A DNA stretch of 64,000 nucleotides. Source: Aspidapion aeneum. Lineage: Eukaryota; Arthropoda; Insecta; Coleoptera; Brentidae. Where the stretch lies: NCBI GenBank assembly GCA_963576565.1, contig OY755038.1:66709908-66773907 (forward strand), read 5' to 3'. The notes beneath the pieces were generated by a model. It was not told where the DNA came from. It worked only from the letters and a program-made list of their open reading frames with translations, and ran no database searches. Positions 57,839 to 64,000 of the stretch are shown in pieces. A program made the position numbers and the translations under genes. The first letter of the stretch is position 1. Every line of letters starts with the position of its first letter.

Positions 57839-58224
57839 ATATTTTATAATTAAATGGGCGGTAGAAGAGGTCATAACAAACTACAAAAAAGGCATTTTTG
57901 CAAAAATATGAACTTTGTTGTTTGTTTTGACCACCCTCTTAAATACATGAAACAATGTCCATTAAAAACAGCTAAACTTTAAACTTAAATTAATATACAA
58001 TATACAAACTAGTTACAGCTAACAAAATAAAATAACAAATAATATTTAAAAGCAAAGCATATTTTTTTTTTGTATAATTATTATGTTTTCATCGAGATTT
58101 TTGAGAGTTGTTTTTAAATTTTTAAATAATAAAAAAATACATTGAAAATACAGTTGATTCAGCTTATTATCATTTTACTTTATTTTATTACCAATATTTT
58201 TTACTTTTATTTCTGTTATTTAAT
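57839..58224. other. Right part of split MITE, then AT-rich sequence
   Basis: 57839 to about 57960 continues the MITE interrupted at 43088; GGTAGAAGAGGTCATAACAA and an inverse TTTTGACCACCCTCTT lie at its two sides. The rest is AT-rich 3' flank of the transposase gene, with several TTTATT (AATAAA in gene sense). Confidence 0.45.
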
Positions 58225-60324
58225 TTACTCGTTGCGGAATAGTACAGTTTTTGTATTCACGCTACGAGTTCTATTTTTGTAAAGTAAATCTTTTTTTCTA
58301 TTTGTTTCATGATGAATTCTTAGGGAAAAATATCTGTTTAAAATTAATTTGGCTAGCTCTGCCCCATGATTGTCAAGAACATCATGGTCAAAAATGTGAT
58401 CACCACAATATTCATACACCTTAGCTAATAATTGATAATCTAAGGTATTGTTAATTAAAATTTCAAGCAAATTTTTTAAACTCTTATTAAAAAGATTAAC
58501 TGTTTTATGAAAACAGCGAAAATATTTTTCGGCATTTTTACAAAGCAATATTACTATTTCACTAGCATTGACTAATTTCCCGTATGTTTTTTGAACCTGA
58601 AGTTTTGAAACAGTAACATTATTTTTTAATAGTGATGTACATTTGTGGCAAGTAATTTTTTTTTCAATACTACGTACAACATATCCAGCAATATAAGTGA
58701 CTATATCATCCTGATATGTCGTTAAACTACTGCCAAATGTACTGTCTAATCGCAGACAGTTGTCAACTTTCTCATTGACGGTTTGTAAATATATTTTGTA
58801 CTTTTGTTCTTCTTCATCATCTTCTTCCAGATAATTATAATTTTCTGTTGTTAAAAGCCTGGTGCCAGATCCACAAGTTAAAATAGTCAAGTTATCTAAA
58901 TCTACCGCGTTTGCATTTTTAGAGGCTTTTAGTTGGGAGTGCACTATTATTCTTTTATAGGCAGCCTCAAACTGTCTTGCTGAGGGATTATTATTAAACC
59001 CTCCCTTGCTGCGGAAGACACTAAATATTAGTTCCAGATGGTCTTGTGATAACTTATATGTGAGAAGATATTGTAAAACTTGTTTCTCTTTAACATAAAG
59101 GAAATATATGTTTTTCACACTTAAAGATGTTATAAGGATTCCAAGAAATCCTGTTTTTCTGGCTGAAGACAAAATGGGTCTACCATTTAGAGTGAGACCC
59201 CGAATATAATCTTCAATTTCCAGGAATTTTTCCATGAAAACTTGCTCCGTTTTTTCAGAAAAAGGTCTTTTATATAAATATTTTGCCCAATAGTTCCTTG
59301 AGTTTAGCATATCGAATAAATCATTGAATTTCAAAATAAATTCTGAAGTAGCCTCAGAATCCTCGAAATCGGGGTCTTTTATATCTTCCCTCAAAAATGT
59401 AATTGCATCACTTACACTTCTGCTCAAAGTTTGAGTGGCAAGCTTTACCTTCATTTTTTCTTTGACCCAATGAATGTGTCGCTTTCTTAATTTCGTAGCC
59501 GCGTGCAAACCTTCCGAGCTCTGCTTTTCTTCTAGCCGATTAATGAAATCCCACTTAATGGGTTTTTCATTGCCATCTTTTATTCCAGTGACAGACCCAA
59601 AAGCATTTCTGACTAATTTTATCATATGACTTATGTCTAATATTATGTAAACAGGTTCCTTCGTAACCGGATGGGGAAAGTCAGTTTTTAAATTATTAAT
59701 GTCCTCAAATTTAGCACCCAGTACTTCTGCTGTTGAAAGATTTACCGGAGCCCCATCAAAAGTTAAGGAACAAATGGTGACGCCAGTTTTTCCATCATCA
59801 TGTAACATCTCTAGACATCTTCGTACTAACCCAGCCTTTTCTGTAGCGCATAGGCCATCTAGAAAAAAATAGCCTACAGGAACTTTCCAAGATCCATTAA
59901 CACAAGTTACCAGGAAAACTAAGACTTCCCTAGCTTCATCGAGACAGTCTGAGGATATCTTCGAACCGATATCAACATAGCCAGTAAATTTTTTGCCTGT
60001 CCACTCAACTAGCTTTCTTATTGACATCTCGTCAAACACTAAATTGCATAACAACGACTGTGTACCGTTTTTGCTTTTTAATTTGATGGCGTTAAGAGCT
60101 TCTTGAGTGAACCCAGGACTTCCGTCAATTACCTTGAACCACTTGGATATTGTTGACGTATCTGGTAATGAGGCGTTAAAAGTTTCTCTAACATAATTGT
60201 AGGCTTTAGGTGAGTAAAACGACAACGTCAAAGCAAAAGATCTCAAGGTCTCATTATACTTTTGCTTGGTAGGTCCTTGTAGAATTCTTTCGAAAAGTTC
60301 TTTTGGAACTCCTGACAGGGATGC
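58225..60324 (-). CDS. P-element/THAP9-type transposase, last exon (catalytic domain)
   Basis: About 700 codons, unbroken to the TAA at 58225. The exon starts after the acceptor TTTTTTTTTAG (60325-60326) and continues the preceding exon in phase 0. Counting from the TTG at 60246: FDEMSI (Asp 72), LTFDGAPVN (Asp 164), YIILDISHMIKLVRNAFG (204-216), DHLELIFSVFRSKGG (Glu 405), NNNPSARQFEAAYKRI, and near the end YIAGYVVRSIEKK with CHKC. This is the P transposase order: an RNase H-like DDE core interrupted by a GTP-binding insertion, then a helical end. By family comparison I take Asp 72, Asp 164 and Glu 405 as the catalytic triad. The encoded enzyme would cut DNA at P-type ends, or be a domesticated THAP9-like protein. 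All key residues are present. No element terminus was found at the left. Confidence 0.88.
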   Translation of the reverse strand, partial: ASLSGVPKELFERILQGPTKQKYNETLRSFALTLSFYSPKAYNYVRETFNASLPDTSTISKWFKVIDGSPGFTQEALNAIKLKSKNGTQSLLCNLVFDEMSIRKLVEWTGKKFTGYVDIGSKISSDCLDEAREVLVFLVTCVNGSWKVPVGYFFLDGLCATEKAGLVRRCLEMLHDDGKTGVTICSLTFDGAPVNLSTAEVLGAKFEDINNLKTDFPHPVTKEPVYIILDISHMIKLVRNAFGSVTGIKDGNEKPIKWDFINRLEEKQSSEGLHAATKLRKRHIHWVKEKMKVKLATQTLSRSVSDAITFLREDIKDPDFEDSEATSEFILKFNDLFDMLNSRNYWAKYLYKRPFSEKTEQVFMEKFLEIEDYIRGLTLNGRPILSSARKTGFLGILITSLSVKNIYFLYVKEKQVLQYLLTYKLSQDHLELIFSVFRSKGGFNNNPSARQFEAAYKRIIVHSQLKASKNANAVDLDNLTILTCGSGTRLLTTENYNYLEEDDEEEQKYKIYLQTVNEKVDNCLRLDSTFGSSLTTYQDDIVTYIAGYVVRSIEKKITCHKCTSLLKNNVTVSKLQVQKTYGKLVNASEIVILLCKNAEKYFRCFHKTVNLFNKSLKNLLEILINNTLDYQLLAKVYEYCGDHIFDHDVLDNHGAELAKLILNRYFSLRIHHETNRKKDLLYKNRTRSVNTKTVLFRNE

Positions 60325-60672
60325 CTAAAAAAAAATAGTTTAGACACCACCCTCTTTTCTTCTCGATTTTGTGATATAATTTTCCAGCACAGTGCACAAG
60401 TATTACTTTACACAGGCTTCAAACTTTACATGTAATGTGAATGTGAAAATTTCTATCAATATTTTGAAAATCTACAAGGTAAATAAAAATTAAATTGCTA
60501 AATCAAATATGTGCATTTTTCAGATATTTTTTAACTTATAGACCAGAAGTTAATAATATACCTTGCAGAGATTGATCATTTTAGGCATACTTCGTCTTTC
60601 TTAGTATAACCTCCATAAAAAGACATTATTTTGTAAATCTTTTGCTAGTACCAAATAATTTTTTTTTCTTAC

Positions 60673-60904
60673 TTTTAACGCAGGCTCTGCATGTTCCGAA
60701 ATGAAATTTTTATTCCGTAAGCAGCTCAAAAGTTCTTTTAAGGTTGTAACCTTCGAAGACAACCTCTTGACTGATGTTTGTAGAAGTTTAATCTTCTTTT
60801 GTTGCAGTTTTATCTTGGTTTGCATCATGTCTAAATTTCTCCGCTTCTTACGAGGAGTAGAAAAATCACTGCTTTCCAAGTCTCCAGGGTAAGTGTATCT
60901 CTTT
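60673..60904 (-). CDS. P-type transposase, coiled-coil exon
   Basis: Bounded by acceptor TTCTATTGCAG and donor A|GTAAGA. It encodes RKRRNLDMMQTKIKLQQKKI then KLLQTSVKRLSSKVTTLKEL, a basic heptad stretch like the dimerising coiled coil that follows the THAP domain in P transposases. It joins the last exon in phase 0 and the exon at 61997 in phase 2; both joins keep the frame open. Confidence 0.8.
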
Positions 60905-61077
60905 CTGCAATAGAAAAAAAAAACATTTTTTAACACTAAACGATCAATTCATACAACACCAAAAACATAATACTTGTAAATCTATGCTGTACTGCTGGAA
61001 AAAAAGCCTGTTATCTTCTATATTGTGTCATTTTGGTAAAAAATTTCCACCATCTTAATTTTTTTCTTCATTTATAC

Positions 61078-61240
61078 CGGGACCTTCCATCAATATAGCA
61101 TCAATTCCCAGTTTCGCAAAGTTTAGAGCAAGAGTATTAAAGCATTAAATAATAACAAACATCCATGTACCTAAACAGGACTCGTACAAGGACCGCCAGA
61201 GTGCGAGGCGGACGTCTTACCACTGCGCTACAGACGACAA
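61078..61240 (-). mobile_element. tRNA-derived SINE, copy 2, in a transposase-gene intron
   Basis: On the minus strand the head (61239-61170) has box-A-like TAGCGCAGTGGTAAGAC and box-B-like GGTCCTTGTACGAGTCC. The body matches that of 30925-31092 (CCAGTTTCGCAAAGTT, CCATGTACCTA on plus). It lies in the intron 60905-61996, in the gene's sense. Confidence 0.7.
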
Positions 61241-61371
61241 CTAACTTGCTGTCATTTACCATATTAATGTCGTCAAATTTTAAGAAAATACTCTGCCAAT
61301 ATATGGGCCCCTAAGCTCACACTAGGTACTATAGTTATAGTGTACGTGCGAGCTAATAAAACTAAAACCTG

Positions 61372-61720
61372 AAATATATCTTATTCCACTCCAGACTAAA
61401 TTACCTTTTGTTTGATACCACACAAGCCATGTTTTGACTTAAACTCAAATTTTTGAAATCTACCCCCACCCTTAAAAAAAACAAAAACTAAAATGTATTT
61501 TGTTTAACTCCGGACTTAATTACCTTTCGTTTGATGTCACACACGCCATATTTTCACGTAAACTCTAATTTTTGAAATCTACCCCCACCCTTTTTGAAGA
61601 AAAAAAAACTAAAATGTATTTTGTTTAACTCCATACTCAATTATCTTTGGTTTGATATCACACACGCCATATTTTCACATAAATTCTAATTTTTGAAATC
61701 TTCCCCTACCCTTTTATTTG
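61372..61720. repeat. Three tandem ~120-bp units
   Basis: TTTGATA.CACACA.GCCAT, AAATTTTTGAAATCTACCCC and AAATGTATTTTGTTTAACTC recur; TTTGAT lies at 61411, 61530 and 61651. The array is followed by a GACAGACA microsatellite. Confidence 0.85.
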
Positions 61721-61767
61721 GCTTGTGTTCGGTGGATTTTGTTTTAGAGTTATGCGCGTTGGTCGTT

Positions 61768-61820
61768 ACAGACAGACATACAGACAGACAGACATACAGA
61801 CAGACCGACAGACAGACAAA
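61768..61820. repeat. (ACAG)n microsatellite
   Basis: Imperfect ACAGACAGACATACAG repetition ending the array. Confidence 0.9.
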
Positions 61821-61996
61821 CGGCGCGACAAAAAAGTTTCAAAATCATCTGAAACGCAAAGATATATAAAAATTTTTGAAATCGGAGCAACTTTTTTTTT
61901 CTCGAAAAAATTAGGATCACCATAGCTCACACTACTACAGTATAGTATATGTGTGAGCTAAAAACCAGGTCTAACTAAATATTGATTAACACTCAC

Positions 61997-62083
61997 CTTT
62001 TTCTGGAGCTTCTTTCGTCTTGTTTTAGTAGTTCTACTTCAGAAGCTGTTAAGGTAGAAGATGACGAATGGGGAGAATGGGGC
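61997..62083 (-). CDS. P-type transposase, Ser-rich linker exon
   Basis: Acceptor TACTTTTTTAG, donor AAAG|GTGAGT. It encodes PHSPHSSSSTLTASEVELLK and a basic end. Open only in the frame demanded by its neighbours (phase 2 on both sides). Confidence 0.75.
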
Positions 62084-62354
62084 CTAAAAAAGTAAAAAAA
62101 TACATAATGAAAAATATTTTTAAAAAATTATCGATCTAACTTCTTGAGAAATTTTGTGACGGGTAGATAGCCTGATAGACATTCATATATATATAGTCAA
62201 ATTTTTTAATGAGTGCAGTGATTATAATGTAATAAACAATAACTTATTAAAAATGTAGTCAACATCCAAAAATATAACAAAGTTATCAAAAAACAATGTA
62301 GCACTTTACGAAAAATCTTACTGTAAATTATTATGGCTAAAAATGTGTACTTAC

Positions 62355-62462
62355 GCCAATGGAAGAGTAAAATCCTTTGATATGACAGTGGTACATAGTC
62401 CTGATGGCCCAGCAATACTTAGTAATGATGTACTTGTTTCTTCTTCCAACTTGTTTTCCTCT
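62355..62462 (-). CDS. P-type transposase, linker exon
   Basis: Acceptor TTGTTTTTAG, donor GC|GTAAGT. It encodes EENKLEEETSTSLLSIAGPS and onward. Phase 2 at both joins. The low-complexity acidic linker lies between the zinc finger and the coiled coil. Confidence 0.75.
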
Positions 62463-62689
62463 CTAAAAACAACAACATGGTGATGATTATTATGATTGTA
62501 TACTATAATCTATTTATAAAGCTATACCTCTACCTAAGGGACTATTCTTAAATTATGTAATGCTGAAGGGGTGGGAGGGCGATTTAGCTTTGCGTTACAC
62601 TCAATGTTGGCTCATTTCATATGAAATCAACCAAAAAAAAAAGGAGGTTTGGCACCTTACCGATTTTGATAATTTTTGGTACATTTATT

Positions 62690-63660
62690 CTACCCATAAA
62701 TAAGATTAAAAATCCTAAATTTTCATTTTTTTCTGATAAGTAGTTTTTTTAATTAAATTTTGAAAATCGAAAAATCTGCTAATTTGGCTATATACATATG
62801 ATCTAAAAAGAAATATCTCGAGAACTCCTTCACGGGGGTAGTAATATAGCGCTTATTTAAAAGGTCTTTAAATTACATTTTGAACGAATTATCACGTGAT
62901 TTATCTTTTAATAAAACCAAAACCGAAAAAAAAATATTTTTCAAAATTTGTCAAAAAAGTATTTTTTATTTTTAATAAAAAAATATATACATATATATTA
63001 TGTTTTAGCAAGATCCTCACCAAATTTTAGGGTGGAGAAGTAATAGGTTCATTAAAAAAAAATAACAATAAAAAACATGAAAAAATAGTAGGAAAATGAT
63101 AATTTTCTTGAAAAAAATACACAAAACAGACATTTTAAATAAAAAATTACTGAATTATTTCAATCATTGTGATGTTTTAGCATTAAAACATAAAAAATAC
63201 ATAGTTTATTATTTTCTTAATTTTGGATTTTTTTAATTTTTATTTTTTACGATTTAATATTTTTTCTTAAATTCAGGTAACATTGGTAAACTTGGCACTG
63301 TTAGTTTTTGCCTAAAATGTCTGTTTTGTGTATTGTATTTGCAAATGCTCATTTTAAATTTAGTGAAGATTTTGAAAAAAAAAATTATAATTTTTTAAGA
63401 AATTTTGAAAAATATATTTTTTTCAAATTTCAGTTTTGTTTTTAATACAAATAAATCACGTTATACTTTATTCAAAAGACCTTTCAAGTAAGCCCTATAT
63501 CACTGCTCTGGTGTAAGTAGTTCTCGAGAATTTTTGTCAGTACATGTTGAACCGCATTGGCAGTTTGTTTCTATTTTCAAAATTTAACTAAAACAAAACT
63601 AGTTATCAGTAGAAAAATTTTTAATTCGGGATTTTTCATCCTCTTTATGAAAAGTTGTTT
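62690..63660. mobile_element. Foldback with ~270-bp arms inside a transposase-gene intron
   Basis: 62690-62960 and 63395-63660 are inverse copies with mismatches. Shared words include AATTAAATTTTGAAAATCG, CTCGAGAACT, CTTATTTAAAAGGTCTTT / AAAGACCTTTCAAGTAAG and ATCACGTGATTTAT. The interior is AT-rich and non-coding. Confidence 0.7.
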
Positions 63661-63747
63661 TTTTCTGGAAAACACTAGAAACCAAATGTATATTTACAAA
63701 AATATCTATTAATAATATTAATTTTATTAAATTAATTTATAACATAC

Positions 63748-63864
63748 CTTATAACAAAAGCTGGTGTTTCTTCTATTAGTTGTTCAAAAACATTCTCCTT
63801 CAAAGTTTTAATTTTTGTTGTAGGAGGAGTGCCAGAGGTTGTTGAATCTGATTGTATTTCCGAA
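63748..63864 (-). CDS. P-type transposase, upstream linker exon
   Basis: Acceptor GTGTTTTTTTTTAG, donor AAG|GTATGT. It encodes SEIQSDSTTSGTPPTTKIKT and NVFEQLIEETPAFVI. It joins 62355-62462 in phase 2. The N-terminal THAP zinc-finger exon expected for this family would lie to the right of the window. Confidence 0.75.
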
Positions 63865-63949
63865 CTAAAAAAAAACACATGGTCTTTTTTGTGTTCTGTG
63901 TAAAATATTCTCAAAGAAAATGTTCTTTCCAAGGAGTGATTTTATTTAC

Positions 63950-63963
63950 CTATACTGAAAAAT
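63950..63963 (-). other. Possible 14-nt micro-exon of the transposase gene
   Basis: In gene sense TTTTTTCTCAG|ATTTTTCAGTATAG|GTAAAT. The phase would fit (0 in, 2 out), encoding IFQY plus part of a Ser. It might instead be chance splice-like sequence in an intron. Confidence 0.3.
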
Positions 63964-64000
63964 CTGAGAAAAAATACTATATTTATTTTTAAAAACTAAC

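Noticed and set aside
1..64000. CRISPR array, bacterial operons or phage genes
   Set aside because: No regularly spaced short repeats, Shine-Dalgarno-led gene runs or bacterial proteins; the region is eukaryotic.

Overview
The window looks like AT-rich nuclear DNA of an insect, order unresolved. It carries insect-type transposable elements: a BEL/Pao retroelement, two Ty3/gypsy elements (one with a tRNA-Lys-type primer site), a DUF4817-type mariner, an RTE-like LINE tail, tRNA-derived SINEs, and a P-element/THAP9-type transposase gene with spliced exons and short AT-rich introns. I found no ordinary host gene. Nearly everything recognisable is a mobile element or a relic of one, often nested.

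Layout. 1-3.3 kb: two short inverted-repeat elements (MITEs) and a decayed gene with a PIN/FEN1-like nuclease part and a cysteine-rich CXC tail (+). 3.35-11.95 kb: a decayed BEL/Pao element (+) interrupted by a 2.57-kb DNA transposon with 61-bp terminal repeats and an 8-bp target duplication; that transposon holds a further MITE. 12-31 kb: mostly non-coding, with MITEs, foldback elements, satellite-like arrays, an RTE tail, a mariner pseudogene and a SINE. 31-33.4 kb: an unexplained region with a long hairpin and a cluster of GCGGAAAAGT-type palindromes. 36-41.4 kb: more MITEs and a decayed gypsy element (-) with a 252-bp TA-flanked MITE inside its RNase H.

43.09-57.83 kb: a complete, very young Ty3/gypsy element (-), 14.7 kb long, with 3.38-kb LTRs. 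By eye the LTRs differ by one base and two A-run lengths. It has an AAAC target duplication, a tRNA-Lys-type primer site, a purine tract, an open gag, an open pol, and a textbook -1 slippery heptamer where they overlap. It landed in a CAGGGTGT-ended MITE. 58.2-64 kb: the 3' part of a P-element/THAP9-type transposase gene (-), whose exons join in frame; its N-terminal zinc-finger exon would lie beyond the right edge.

The most notable observations are the young giant-LTR gypsy element, with a 42-bp duplication of its own LTR/primer-site junction now present in both LTRs; the frameshift signal; the apparently intact P-type transposase gene; the reconstructable nested insertion in the BEL element; and the palindrome cluster at 32.0-33.3 kb. 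Homology calls rest on motifs recognised by eye; no search was run.
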